In this document: positions 7,887 through 16,491 of the stretch, one piece after another
Numbering within the stretch: the first letter of the stretch is position 1
Layout of the letters: every line of letters starts with the position of its first letter
Assembly: GCF_003574445.1 (NCBI RefSeq)
Contig: NZ_KZ984555.1
Span: 210,360 to 274,359, forward strand
Length of the DNA: 64,000 bases
Source of the DNA: Streptomyces sp. YIM 130001
GTDB taxonomy: Bacteria > Actinomycetota > Actinomycetes > Streptomycetales > Streptomycetaceae
Reading direction: 5' to 3'
The notes under the pieces: model-generated
Database searches by the model: none
Told to the model about the DNA's origin: nothing
Seen by the model: only the letters and a program-made list of their open reading frames with translations
Position numbers and translations under genes: made by a program

Positions 7887-8636
7887 TCAGCCCGATACTT
7901 CCTTCGTCACCAGGGTGACCGCCTCTGTCACGTCGTCCGTGACGTGGAAGAGGTGGAGGTCGCGGGAGGCCGCCTTGCCCTGGGCGATGACCGTGTCGCG
8001 GAGCCAGTCGACGAGGCCGCCCCAGTACGCCGAGCCGAACAGGACGATCGGGAATCGGGTGACCTTGCGGGTCTGGACGAGGGTGAGGGCCTCGAAGAGC
8101 TCGTCCAGGGTGCCGAGTCCGCCGGGCAGGACGACGAAGCCCTGCGCGTACTTCACGAACATGGTCTTGCGGACGAAGAAGTAGCGGAAGTTGACGCCGA
8201 TGTCGACGTGCTCGTTGAGCCCCTGCTCGAAGGGGAGCTCGATACCGAGGCCGACCGAGGTGCCCTTCGCCTCCCGCGCGCCGCGGTTGGCCGCCGCCAT
8301 GGCGCCCGGACCACCGCCGGTGATCACCGCGAAGCCGGCCTCCACCAGGGCCTTGCCGATCTCCACCCCGGCCTCGTACTCAGGAGTGCCCTCGGGGGTA
8401 CGGGCGGAGCCGAACACACTGATCGCGGGCGGGAGTTCGGCGAGCGCGCCGAAGCCCTCCACGAACTCGGACTGGATACGCATGACCCGCCACGGATCGG
8501 TGTGCACCCACTCGGAATCGCCCTCGGTGTCGAGGAGTCGCTGGTCCGTGGTGCCGGGCTGGATCTGCGAGCGGCGGCGTACCACCGGGCCCAGGTACTG
8601 CTCCTCGACCGGTCCCTGCTCGTCCGGGTGGCTCAT
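7887..8636 (-). CDS. LOG-family nucleotide 5'-monophosphate phosphoribohydrolase
   Basis: 249 residues with the lysine-decarboxylase-like Rossmann fold of the LOG family. The nucleotide loop GGGPGAMAAAN is at about 108-117 and the signature PGGLGTLDE at 171-179. Characterised members cleave the N-glycosidic bond of cytokinin riboside monophosphates or plain nucleoside monophosphates; the in vivo substrate here is unknown. Old annotations call this family lysine decarboxylase, which is wrong. The start ATG follows GGAAGGGGATATTC. It lies downstream of dapE on the same strand, 151 bp away, and corresponds to Rv1205. Confidence 0.88.
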   Translation of the reverse strand: MSHPDEQGPVEEQYLGPVVRRRSQIQPGTTDQRLLDTEGDSEWVHTDPWRVMRIQSEFVEGFGALAELPPAISVFGSARTPEGTPEYEAGVEIGKALVEAGFAVITGGGPGAMAAANRGAREAKGTSVGLGIELPFEQGLNEHVDIGVNFRYFFVRKTMFVKYAQGFVVLPGGLGTLDELFEALTLVQTRKVTRFPIVLFGSAYWGGLVDWLRDTVIAQGKAASRDLHLFHVTDDVTEAVTLVTKEVSG

Positions 8637-8787
8637 GAATATCCCCTTCCGTCCTTGGTGCTGCCCTCAGCGTAGATCGACCCGTGTGAAGCGGGGCGTA
8701 AATGCCGGGCGGCTCCGGGCGGAGTGCGCGTGAACGCCCGGTTCGGTCGGGGCGCAGTGGGTCAGGGCGCGGTCGGTCGGGGTGCGG

Positions 8788-9867
8788 TCAGGACGTGAGC
8801 CAGGACCGCAGCCGCTCCTCGCCCGCGAGGATCTTCGCGGTGTCGACACGCTCGTCCCGCTTGTGGGCGAGATGCGGATTGCCCGGACCGTAGTTGACCG
8901 CCGGGACGCCGAGGGCGCTGAAGCGGGAGACGTCCGTCCAGCCGTACTTGGGCTGCGGGGTGCCGCCGACCGCCTCGATGAACGCCGCGGCGGCCGGATG
9001 CGAGAGCCCCGGCAGCGCGGCGCCGCTGTGGTCGTCCACGACGAACTCCTGCACACCGCAGTCCGCGAAGACCTCGCGGACATGCGCCAGCGCCTCCTCC
9101 TCGGAACGGTCCGGGGCGTAGCGGAAGTTCACGGTGACCGTGCAGGCGTCGGGGATGACGTTCCCGGCGACGCCGCCCTCGATACGCACCGCGTTGAGGC
9201 CCTCGCGATACTCGAGGCCGTCGATGACCGGGTACCGCGGGGTGTACGAGGTGAGCCGCTCGAGGATCGGCGATGCGGCGTGGATGGCGTTGGAGCCCAG
9301 CCAGCTGCGCGCCGAGTGGGCACGCTCGCCACCGGTGCGAAGGAGGACCCTCAGAGTGCCCTGGCAGCCGCCCTCGACCTGCCCGTCGGAGGGCTCGAGG
9401 AGTACCGCGAAGTCGCCCTCCAGCCAGTCGGGATGGGCGTCGGCGACGTGGCCGAGGCCGTTGAGATGGGCGGCGACCTCTTCGTTGTCGTAGAAGACGA
9501 AGGTCAGGTCGCGGTTGGGTTCCCGTACGGTCTGGGCGATCCGGAGCTGTACGGCGACGCCGGCCTTCATGTCGCAGCTGCCGCACCCCCAGAGCACGCC
9601 GTCCTCGTCGAGCCGGGACGGCACGTTCTCCGCGATCGGCACCGTGTCGATGTGGCCGGCCAGGATGACGCGCTCGGGACGGCCGAGGCGGGTGCGCGCG
9701 ACCACGTTGTTCCCGTGCCGGTCGACCGAAAGGTGCGGCAGGGCGCGCAGGGCGGCCTCGACCGCGTCGGCGAGCGGCTTCTCCTGTCCGCTCTCGGACG
9801 GGAAGTCGACGAGCCGGGCGGTGAGCTCCGCGGCGTCGAGCGTGAGGTCAAGGGGTGCTTCGGCCAT
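8788..9867 (-). CDS. dapE: succinyl-diaminopimelate desuccinylase
   Basis: This 359-residue M20 metallopeptidase hydrolyses N-succinyl-L,L-diaminopimelate in lysine and cell-wall precursor synthesis. Metal ligands and catalytic residues are visible: H72 and D74 in GHIDTVP, D99 in CGSCDMKAG, E129/E130 in YDNEEV, E158 in LEPSDG, and the C-terminal His in GPGNPHLAHKRDE. The lid-domain motif ERAHSARSWLG contributes the dimer His. Length and motifs fit the actinobacterial DapE clade. It is divergent from the membrane-anchored protein at 10033. DapC, another enzyme of this pathway, lies 2 kb away. Confidence 0.93.
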   Translation of the reverse strand: MAEAPLDLTLDAAELTARLVDFPSESGQEKPLADAVEAALRALPHLSVDRHGNNVVARTRLGRPERVILAGHIDTVPIAENVPSRLDEDGVLWGCGSCDMKAGVAVQLRIAQTVREPNRDLTFVFYDNEEVAAHLNGLGHVADAHPDWLEGDFAVLLEPSDGQVEGGCQGTLRVLLRTGGERAHSARSWLGSNAIHAASPILERLTSYTPRYPVIDGLEYREGLNAVRIEGGVAGNVIPDACTVTVNFRYAPDRSEEEALAHVREVFADCGVQEFVVDDHSGAALPGLSHPAAAAFIEAVGGTPQPKYGWTDVSRFSALGVPAVNYGPGNPHLAHKRDERVDTAKILAGEERLRSWLTS

Positions 9868-10032
9868 GCCGCGACCCTAGCCGAGGCGTCTTCGCGCCCG
9901 GTCTCCTCCCCGGTGGGTGGAGGCTCGGCGTCCGCCCGCCGGAGGGCCAGCTTCCGTTCGCCGCGGGACCTGCGTCCGCAGCGCCCCGACGAGAGCCACT
10001 GGTCACCCACGGACACCGGTACGGTGGTCCGC

Positions 10033-11007
10033 GTGCCAGCTCAGCCCTCCCCCACCCGCAGGCGTGGCCGGATCCTTCGTTTCGGAGCGGCCCTCGCCGT
10101 GCTGGTCGCGCTCGCGGGCTATCTGGCGATGCAGTACGCGGGCGGCGGCAAGCGCGCACCCCGCTGCCTGGTCGTCTCGGGCGACGGGGACGGCGGGACC
10201 TACGAGTTCACCGCGGAACAGGCGGTGAACGCGGCGACGGTGTCGGCCGTCGGGACCGCACGGGGCATGCCCGAGCGGGCGGTGACGATCGCCCTGGCGA
10301 CCGCGCTCCAGGAGTCCGGGCTGCGCAACATCAACCACGGCGACCGCGACTCGATCGGCCTCTTCCAGCAGCGGCCCTCACAGGGCTGGGGCACCGAGAA
10401 GCAGATCATGGACCCGGTCTACACCTCGGAGAAGTTCTACGAGCACCTGGCCGAGGTCCCGGGCTACTCCCGACTGCCGCTGACCGTCGCCGCCCAGCGG
10501 GTGCAGCGCAGCGGCTTCCCGCAGGCGTACGCCAAGCACGAGCCGGACGCTGCGCTGCTCGCGGCGGCCCTGACCGGCAGGTCGCCGGGCGTCTTCAGTT
10601 GCGAGACCCGCAAGGCGACCCGGCCCGGCGACCCGGCGAAGGTGCGCAAGGCCCTGAGGCGGGACTTCGGGACGGACATACTGCCCCGCACCGAGGCCGC
10701 GGGAGCCGTCGCTTCGGACAGCTCCGGTTCGGACGACGACGAGGAACGGCGCACGGTGTCCGTGCCGGTGGCCGACGCGACGGCCGCGGTGGCGGAGAGC
10801 ACCCGAGGCAGGCGCGGCTGGGAACTCGCGCACTGGGCCGTCGCACACGCCGCCGAGCTGCGGATCGAGCGGGTCTCGTACGCGGGCCGTGACTGGAAGG
10901 CGGCCGAGACCGAGGCGGAGTGGAGCGAGGCCGGGGACGGGGCGGCCGGTGGCGCGTCCGCCGGGGACGGTGCGGACGAGGCGGTACGGATCGTCACCGC
11001 GCGCTGA
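10033..11007 (+). CDS. membrane-anchored hypothetical protein (often misnamed heavy-metal transporter)
   Basis: About 324 residues. A basic N-terminus (PSPTRRRGRILRF) and one transmembrane helix (ALAVLVALAGYLAMQY) are followed by an extracytoplasmic domain of some 180 residues. That domain carries LATALQESGLRNINHGDRDSIG and GLFQQRPSQGWG, which recall soluble lytic transglycosylase-like or resuscitation-type muramidase folds (Glu in QESGL, GLFQQ motif). I infer cell-wall association; catalysis is unproven. The C-terminal part is acidic and low-complexity. No clear ribosome site precedes either GTG (10024 or 10033), so it may be leaderless. Nothing suggests metal transport. Confidence 0.75.
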   Translation: MPAQPSPTRRRGRILRFGAALAVLVALAGYLAMQYAGGGKRAPRCLVVSGDGDGGTYEFTAEQAVNAATVSAVGTARGMPERAVTIALATALQESGLRNINHGDRDSIGLFQQRPSQGWGTEKQIMDPVYTSEKFYEHLAEVPGYSRLPLTVAAQRVQRSGFPQAYAKHEPDAALLAAALTGRSPGVFSCETRKATRPGDPAKVRKALRRDFGTDILPRTEAAGAVASDSSGSDDDEERRTVSVPVADATAAVAESTRGRRGWELAHWAVAHAAELRIERVSYAGRDWKAAETEAEWSEAGDGAAGGASAGDGADEAVRIVTAR

Positions 11008-11380
11008 GGGCCTCGCACACGGAGCGTCGTCCCGCGCGGGGACGGTGGCCGTCACCCGTACGACTCGTCACTCGAAGGTGGCGGTCCGCAGGCACCCGTG
11101 CGACGTTTCCCGACCGGCGTTCAGGGCCCTCGCACGGATCGTCAATCCCCTTGCGCCCCATGGGAAGTGAGGATTCTTCAGGACCTCACCCAAGACGCAC
11201 TTCGACCGGTTATGTCCGGAGTCGATCACGCAGCGCATTGCCAACTCTTTACGCCGGTACACCGAAACCTTCGGGGCGTCCCAGCGGTAGTCACGACGTC
11301 CGTACGCCGGATTCCGTACCCGCACCGGGCACACGGGACCGGTCAGGACGATGTCCGTCCCACCGTTTCGAAGGAGCAAC
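11008..11380. other. intergenic region upstream of the small secreted protein
   Basis: No gene is recognised in these 373 bases. An AAGGAG ribosome site ends the region. The middle (11160-11260) is less GC-rich than its flanks, as expected for a promoter, but I see no confident -35/-10 pair. Confidence 0.5.
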
Positions 11381-11683
11381 ATGTCCCTCCCCCTGACCCG
11401 CAGGATCGCCCGCACCGCTCTGCTCGTCGCAGCGGGAGCGGCGCCCCTGGCAGGCGTCGTCGGAGCTGCCGGTACGGCCGGCGCCGCCGAGCTGCCGGCC
11501 ACCGGCGCCCTCGGCGCGGTGTCCGCTCTCGACGCCGACGCCGTCGGCGGCGCCGCCGAGAGCGCCACCGGGCTCGCGGGACAGACCGGCGGCCAGGCCG
11601 TCGAGGACGCCGCACCGACCGTGGGCGCCGCGTCCCAGGACCTCATCGGCGGCCTGCCCACCCAGGGCCTGCCGCTCGGCTGA
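11381..11683 (+). CDS. small secreted protein, Ala/Gly-rich
   Basis: A 100-residue protein starting MSLPLTRRIARTALLVAAG, with a Sec signal peptide whose likely cleavage is after GTAGA. The mature part, about 70 residues, is rich in Ala, Gly, Thr and Val, has no Cys, and contains a weak repeat of the AVGGAAES and ATGLAGQTG type. Streptomyces relatives are usually annotated 'ATP-binding protein', but no nucleotide motif is visible. The start is fixed by AAGGAG six bases before the ATG at 11381; an upstream ATG at 11351 lacks a site. Function is unknown. Confidence 0.75.
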   Translation: MSLPLTRRIARTALLVAAGAAPLAGVVGAAGTAGAAELPATGALGAVSALDADAVGGAAESATGLAGQTGGQAVEDAAPTVGAASQDLIGGLPTQGLPLG

Positions 11684-11723
11684 GCCGCCCACCGGCCCGG
11701 CAGCGGGCCGGGACGCACCACAA

Positions 11724-11751
11724 AGGGCCCGGGAGTCGCCTCCCGGGCCCT
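11724..11751. terminator. bidirectional terminator between secreted-protein gene and dapC
   Basis: Perfect 12-bp stem AGGGCCCGGGAG with a TCGC tetraloop, placed 40 bases after the secreted-protein stop and 27 bases beyond the convergent dapC stop. Confidence 0.8.
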
Positions 11752-11777
11752 GCTGCGTCGTGGTGCGCGTCAGCGGG

Positions 11778-12872
11778 TCAGAGCCGCTGGACGGCCGCGG
11801 CCACCCGCTCGTCGGTGGCGGTCAAGGCGACCCGTACGTACTCGTGCCCGGCCTCGCCGTAGAAGTCCCCGGGTGCCACCAGGATGCCGAGCTCGGCGAG
11901 ATGGGCGACCGTCGACCAGCAGGACTCGCCGCGGGTGGCCCACAGGTACAGGCTCGCCTCGCTGTGCTCGATCCGGAAGCCGTGCCGCAGCAGCGCCTCG
12001 CGCAGGGACGCCCGCCGGGCGGCGTAGCGCTCGCGCTGCTCGGCCACGTGGGTGTCGTCCCCGAGGGCCGCGACCGTGGCGGCCTGCACCGGGGCGGGCG
12101 TCATCATGCCGCCGTGCTTGCGGATCTGCAGCAGGTCACCGAGCACGGCCTCGTCGCCCACGACGAACGCGGCGCGGTAGCCGGCCAGATTGGAGCGCTT
12201 GGACAACGAGTGCACGGCGACGATGCCCTCGTACGAGCCGCCGCAGACCTCCGGGTCGAGCACGGAGACCGGTTCGGCCTCCCAGCCGAGCTCCAGGTAG
12301 CACTCGTCCGAGAACACCAGGACGTCGTGCTCGCGCGCCCAGGCGACGATGCGGGCCAGTTCGTCCTTGGCGAGGACCCGGCCGGTCGGGTTGGACGGCG
12401 AGTTGAGCCAGAGCAGCTTCAGGGCGGCCGGGTCGAGGTCGGTGACCGGGTCGTCGTAGACCGCGTGCTCGGCGCGGGCCAGGCGGGCTCCGACCTCGTA
12501 CGTCGGGTAGGCGAGCCGCGGGACGCCGACCAGGTCGCCCGGGCCGAGGCCGAGCTGGGTCGGCAGCCAGGCCACGAGCTCCTTGGAGCCCACCACGGGC
12601 AGCACATTGCGGTGGCCGGCCCCGCGGGCGCCGAGCCGCCGCTCGGCCCAGCCGGCGATCGCGTCGCGCAGCGCGGGCGTACCCCACACCGTCGGATAGC
12701 CCGGCGAGTCCGCCGCGGCCACCAGAGCCTTCTGCACCACGTCCGGCACCGGATCGACGGGAGTGCCGACCGACAGGTCGACGATGCCGCCCGGGTGCGC
12801 TGCCGCGGTGGCCTTGTAGGGCTCGAGCTTGTCCCAGGGGAAGACGGGAAGCCGGTCGGATACGGCGGACAC
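11778..12872 (-). CDS. dapC: N-succinyldiaminopimelate aminotransferase
   Basis: A 364-residue class I/II PLP aminotransferase that forms N-succinyl-diaminopimelate, the step before DapE. The PLP Schiff-base lysine is K225 in SLSKRSNLAGYR. NSPSNPTG (157-164) and SDECY (188-192) bind the cofactor, and a C-terminal Arg (in HEYVRVALT) binds the substrate carboxylate. The start is the GTG at 12872 (VSAVSDRLPVFPWDKL), matching the usual family N-terminus; an upstream extension is unsupported. It lies downstream of fdxA on the same strand, the same pair seen in mycobacteria (Rv1177-Rv1178). A hairpin separates them, so expression may be partly independent. Confidence 0.93.
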   Translation of the reverse strand: MSAVSDRLPVFPWDKLEPYKATAAAHPGGIVDLSVGTPVDPVPDVVQKALVAAADSPGYPTVWGTPALRDAIAGWAERRLGARGAGHRNVLPVVGSKELVAWLPTQLGLGPGDLVGVPRLAYPTYEVGARLARAEHAVYDDPVTDLDPAALKLLWLNSPSNPTGRVLAKDELARIVAWAREHDVLVFSDECYLELGWEAEPVSVLDPEVCGGSYEGIVAVHSLSKRSNLAGYRAAFVVGDEAVLGDLLQIRKHGGMMTPAPVQAATVAALGDDTHVAEQRERYAARRASLREALLRHGFRIEHSEASLYLWATRGESCWSTVAHLAELGILVAPGDFYGEAGHEYVRVALTATDERVAAAVQRL

Positions 12873-13047
12873 GGGACTCGCTTTCTTCGCGCTCTTCTCA
12901 CACCGACTGCGCAGTGCCTGCACGGTCCGCGCTCTGCTCTCGCGCTGTCTGTGCGCGTTCTTCACGACCGCGGCCCGTGAAGGAACCGCGGCCAGGTCGC
13001 CGTCCGCGACGCGTCACCGCGCCGGCCGACGGCGCAAACGCCTCGGC

Positions 13048-13072
13048 CCCGTACGGCGGTGTGCCGTACGGG
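13048..13072 (-). terminator. hairpin after fdxA
   Basis: Perfect 10-bp stem CCCGTACGGC with loop GGTGT, lying 20-44 bases after the fdxA stop and before dapC. Its core matches a palindrome at 506-528 inside the HtrA-like gene. Confidence 0.65.
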
Positions 13073-13091
13073 ACCGGGGCGGCGGCCGCCG

Positions 13092-13412
13092 TTACTGGTT
13101 CTGCGGCGGCAGTGCGGCGATGAACGGGTGGTCGCGCTCGATCAGACCGAGCTTGCTCGCACCGCCCGGCGAACCGAGCTCGTCGAAGAACTCGACGTTC
13201 GCCTTGTAGTAGTCCTTCCACTCCTCCGGAGTGTCGTCCTCGTAGAAGATCGCCTCGACCGGGCAGACCGGCTCACAGGCACCACAGTCGACGCATTCGT
13301 CCGGGTGGATGTACAAGGACCGGGAGCCCTCGTAGATGCAGTCGACCGGGCACTCCTCGATACAGGCCTTGTCCTTCAGGTCGACACAAGGCTGCGCGAT
13401 GACGTAGGTCAC
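13092..13412 (-). CDS. fdxA: 7Fe ferredoxin (3Fe-4S plus 4Fe-4S)
   Basis: A 106-residue electron carrier. The N-terminal half has CVDLKDKACIEECPVDC, the spacing for a 3Fe-4S cluster plus the distal Cys of the second cluster. CVDCGACEPVCPVEAI supplies the 4Fe-4S ligands. The acidic C-terminal extension (DTPEEWKDYYKANVEFF) is typical of actinobacterial FdxA/FdxC. Partners could be cytochromes P450 or other oxidoreductases; none is encoded next to it. The GTG start follows GAGGAGGAACGACAGC. The gene is followed by a hairpin and then dapC. Confidence 0.93.
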   Translation of the reverse strand: MTYVIAQPCVDLKDKACIEECPVDCIYEGSRSLYIHPDECVDCGACEPVCPVEAIFYEDDTPEEWKDYYKANVEFFDELGSPGGASKLGLIERDHPFIAALPPQNQ

Positions 13413-13553
13413 GCTGTCGTTCCTCCTCGATAGGGCGCTGGCGGGCCTCCTCAGGCCTCCGCCGCCTGGCGCGCGGGAGCGCGGCGTCGTCGATGCCCGC
13501 ACCTAGTATCTCCGTTCCGGGGGATGATCCGAACAGGAGGGGCGGAGAGAGCC

Positions 13554-14744
13554 TTGGAAATCATCGGAGGCGGCCGCCTCGAAGTCCAGATTAACCCCGG
13601 TGACGTGGGAAAACGCGTCTCGGTGCGCCGCAGGTACGAAGACGGAAACAGCACGGATCGGTTCACGGACACGGTCGGGGTTCTCACATCCTGGACCGGC
13701 GGTGTGCTGCTCATCACACGGCGCACCGGAGAGGTCGTCCGGATCGAGGAGTCAACCCTGGTCGCGGGGAAGATCGTGCCGCCGGCTCCTGCCCGGCGAC
13801 GTGGTCCGGCGGCGACCTTCGACGAGATGGCGCACGTGATGGCGCGCGCCTGGCAGCCGGTGGAGAGCGAACGGCTCGGCGACTGGGTGCTGCGGGCTGC
13901 TGCCGCTCCGCTTCCGGCAGGGGGCCCGCGGGTGGGAGACGCACCCCGCCGTGGCTTCACGCGGCGCGCGAACTCGCTGCTGCCGCTGGGCGACCCTGGC
14001 CTGCCGCTCGACGAGGCGCTGACGGCCACGCGCGCGTGGTACGCGTCGCGCGGGCTGCCTGCGTACGCCCAGCTGGCCACCCGCTCCGGGTCCCCGCGCG
14101 CGGGGACCGAGGGAGACGTCCAGGAGGCGCTCGTGGCGGGGTTCACGGCGCGCGGATGGACGCGGGAAGTGACGGCAGGGGTTCTGGTCGGCGCGCTCGC
14201 GCCGGTCGGGGACGTCGAGGGCGTACCGGTGGACACGGTACGGCTGTCGCGGAGCTGCGACGCGGACTGGCTGCGGCGGTACCAGCGGGCCGGTGAGCCG
14301 GGGCCTCATGTGCGGCAGGTGCTCGGCAGCGGGCCCTCGGTGTGGTTCGCGACGATCGACGGCGAGGGGGCCGTACCCGCGGCGATCGGCCGCTGTGTGG
14401 TGGACGGGCGGTGGGCCGGGTTCATGGCGGTCGAGGTGGATCCCGGTCGGCGGCGCGCGGGCCTCGGCACGGCTGTGATGGCCGCGCTCGCGCGGCGTGC
14501 GCTCGACGAGGGTGCGTCGGCCGCGTGGCTGCAGGTCGAGGAGGAGAACGCGGCAGCCCGGGCGCTGTACGGCGGCCTCGGCTTCACCGTCCATCACCGG
14601 TACAGCCACTTCCGTGCACCCGACGCTGCGGCGCTCCCACCGGACTTCACCGGCCACGCGCGCGTAGAGCCGGAGAACGGCCTCCACGCGCGCGTGGAGG
14701 CCGACGGCGTTCCGGGCTCCGACGACCGCTTCCGATCGCGTTGA
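13554..14744 (+). CDS. GNAT-family N-acetyltransferase (Rv0428c-like)
   Basis: About 396 residues with two parts. The N-terminal about 85 residues form a small beta-rich domain (GRLEVQINPGDVGKRVSVRRR, GVLTSWTGGVLLITRR). The C-terminal GNAT fold has the acetyl-CoA loop VEVDPGRRRAGLGTAVMAAL, followed by WLQVEEENAAARALYGGLGF, the usual motif B. The acceptor is unknown. I choose the TTG at 13554, preceded by GGCGGAGAG, because Streptomyces relatives start near LEIIGGGRLEV; an ATG at 13524 would add ten residues. A 32-residue tail after the GNAT domain is low in conservation. The gene is followed after 17 bp by the SirB1-family gene, probably an operon. Confidence 0.85.
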   Translation: MEIIGGGRLEVQINPGDVGKRVSVRRRYEDGNSTDRFTDTVGVLTSWTGGVLLITRRTGEVVRIEESTLVAGKIVPPAPARRRGPAATFDEMAHVMARAWQPVESERLGDWVLRAAAAPLPAGGPRVGDAPRRGFTRRANSLLPLGDPGLPLDEALTATRAWYASRGLPAYAQLATRSGSPRAGTEGDVQEALVAGFTARGWTREVTAGVLVGALAPVGDVEGVPVDTVRLSRSCDADWLRRYQRAGEPGPHVRQVLGSGPSVWFATIDGEGAVPAAIGRCVVDGRWAGFMAVEVDPGRRRAGLGTAVMAALARRALDEGASAAWLQVEEENAAARALYGGLGFTVHHRYSHFRAPDAAALPPDFTGHARVEPENGLHARVEADGVPGSDDRFRSR

Positions 14745-14761
14745 GTGGGCACGAGGGACGT

Positions 14762-15604
14762 ATGCGCCAGCCGATCCCCGAACGCCGGCGTCGGTTCGCC
14801 GACGAGGCCAGGGCCGAACGACCGGACCTGGCCCTGCTCTGCCTGCTGATCGGCGCCGAGGCCGACCCCGGTCTCGACGAGGCCGGCATCGACGCCGCCC
14901 AGATCGAGCTCGACCGGCTCGCCGGAATGCTGCCCTTCCAGCCGGGAGGACCGCACACCTGGGCGACGGCGCTCGCCGACCTCCTCGGCGGAGGCCACGG
15001 ATTCCACGGCACACAGGGCGACTACCGACGCCTGGAGTCGTCTCTCCTGCACGAGGTGCTCCGGCGCCGCAGAGGGCTGCCGATCCTGCTGTCGGTGGTG
15101 TGGCTCGAGGTCGCCCGAAGGGCCGGTGCCTCGGTGTACGGGGTGGCTCTGCCCGGTCATTTCGTGGTCGGTTTCGGGCCGCCGGACACGGCGCCCGGCG
15201 AGCAGGTGCTGGCCGACCCGTTCGACGGCGGGCGGGTACTGGACGGCGGGGATGCCGAGCTTCTGGTGGCGGGCACCACCGGGGCCTCGCTCGAACCGTC
15301 GATGCTGCGGCCCGCCGATCCGCTGGAGACCGTGCTGCGGATCCTGAACAACATCCGCGCCTGGGCCGCCGGGCGACCCGAGCGTTCCGACGTCTCGCTG
15401 TGGGCCGTCGACCTGTCGCTGCTGCTGCCCTCGCACCCGGCCCGGCTGCGCCAGGAGCGGGCCCAACTCCTCGTACGGCGCGGCGAGTACCTCGAGGGAG
15501 CGGCCGAACTCGAGTCGTACGCCGAGGTGGTGGAGGTCGTGGATCCCAAGGCCGCGGACGATCTGCGCGCGCAGGCGCATGTGGCCAGGGCCATGCTCAA
15601 CTGA
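14762..15604 (+). CDS. SirB1 family protein (transglutaminase-like plus TPR)
   Basis: A 280-residue cytoplasmic protein. Residues about 75-150 form the transglutaminase-like SirB1 N-domain (LHEVLRRRRGLPILLSVVWLEVARRAG and GVALPGHFVVGF). The typical catalytic Cys position is not seen: VLRRRRG replaces the Cys-containing motif, so enzymatic activity is doubtful. The C-terminal part is helical and TPR-like (RQERAQLLVRRGEYLEGAAEL). The function of this family is unsettled. The start ATG is preceded by GAGGGACGT. It lies directly after the GNAT gene and may be cotranscribed with it. Confidence 0.8.
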   Translation: MRQPIPERRRRFADEARAERPDLALLCLLIGAEADPGLDEAGIDAAQIELDRLAGMLPFQPGGPHTWATALADLLGGGHGFHGTQGDYRRLESSLLHEVLRRRRGLPILLSVVWLEVARRAGASVYGVALPGHFVVGFGPPDTAPGEQVLADPFDGGRVLDGGDAELLVAGTTGASLEPSMLRPADPLETVLRILNNIRAWAAGRPERSDVSLWAVDLSLLLPSHPARLRQERAQLLVRRGEYLEGAAELESYAEVVEVVDPKAADDLRAQAHVARAMLN

Positions 15605-15632
15605 GGTGCCGCCCCCGGGACTTCGGGAGGTG

Positions 15633-16442
15633 CTACGCGGCGCGGGTGCGGCGTCCGTCGAGGACGAAGCGGCCCGGCGTGACACCGACCGTCCGCTTGA
15701 AGTGCCGGGTGAAGTGCGCCTGGTCGAAGAAGCCGGCCGCCACCGCGGCCCGTCCCGACGGCATTCCGTCGAGCAGCAGCCGCCGGGCCCGGTCGACGCG
15801 ACGGGACATCAGGTACTGGTGCGGGGCGATGCCGTACGCGCCGCTGAAGGCCCGTACGAGGTGGCTGGGGTGGGCGTGCAGGAGGCGGGCCGCCTCGTCG
15901 AGCGTGAGGCCCTCGGCCACGCGCGCGTCGAGCAGTTCGCGCAGGGCGCGGGCGAGGGGCGGACCGGCGGGCGGCGCTCCGGTAGTCAGGCGCGGCCGCA
16001 GATGGCCGCGGAGGCGGTCGCCGATGAGTACCAGGCGGCTCTCGGCCTCGAGTTCGTCGCCCGGCCGCGCGAGGGCGCCGTGCAACCGCGAGACATGGCG
16101 GCGCAGGAGCGGGTCGGCGAGGTCGGGGCGGTCGGCGGCCGGGCCGATGAAGCGGGCGTCGAGACGGCTCTCGTCGAGGTAGACGACCCGCTTGCGGAAG
16201 CCGCCCTCGGTGGCCGGTGAGCCGTTGTGCGGCACGTGCGGCGGGAGCAGGGTGACCGTGTCGTGCGGCGTGATGTGTTCGCCCGCCAGGTCGTAGCGGA
16301 CCGCACCGGAGTCGACGATCAGGAGCGTCCAGGTGTCGTGCACGTGCATCGGGTACGCGTGCTCGGTGAAGCGGGCGTGGAAGACCTCCACCACACCGCT
16401 GACCGGCGGGCGCCACGCCTTGATCTCCTGACCTGCGGCCAT
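15633..16442 (-). CDS. AraC-family transcriptional regulator with cupin sensor
   Basis: 269 residues. The N-terminal AraC-type ligand domain has cupin features (HVHDTWTLLIVDSG, PPHVPHNG). The C-terminal DNA-binding domain carries two helix-turn-helices: LTLDEAARLLHAHPSHLVRAF and AAVAAGFFDQAHFTRHFKR, ending with VGVTPGRF, the AraC family signature. It is divergent from a DUF2000 gene only 49 bp away, so it probably controls that gene and itself from the shared spacer. The inducer is unknown. Confidence 0.88.
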   Translation of the reverse strand: MAAGQEIKAWRPPVSGVVEVFHARFTEHAYPMHVHDTWTLLIVDSGAVRYDLAGEHITPHDTVTLLPPHVPHNGSPATEGGFRKRVVYLDESRLDARFIGPAADRPDLADPLLRRHVSRLHGALARPGDELEAESRLVLIGDRLRGHLRPRLTTGAPPAGPPLARALRELLDARVAEGLTLDEAARLLHAHPSHLVRAFSGAYGIAPHQYLMSRRVDRARRLLLDGMPSGRAAVAAGFFDQAHFTRHFKRTVGVTPGRFVLDGRRTRAA

Positions 16443-16491
16443 GCAAAGAACGTACAAGACGTGGCCGGACCGGGCGGAGCAGTCTCGGGGT

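Noticed and set aside
8782..10032. Upstream extension of the membrane-anchored protein at 10033 over the dapE gene
   Set aside because: dapE on the opposite strand has all metal ligands; the extension is its shadow and the membrane helix defines the true N-terminus.
11516..11530. LPATG sortase-like motif in the small secreted protein
   Set aside because: It lies just after the signal peptide rather than near the C-terminus, and no hydrophobic segment or basic tail follows.
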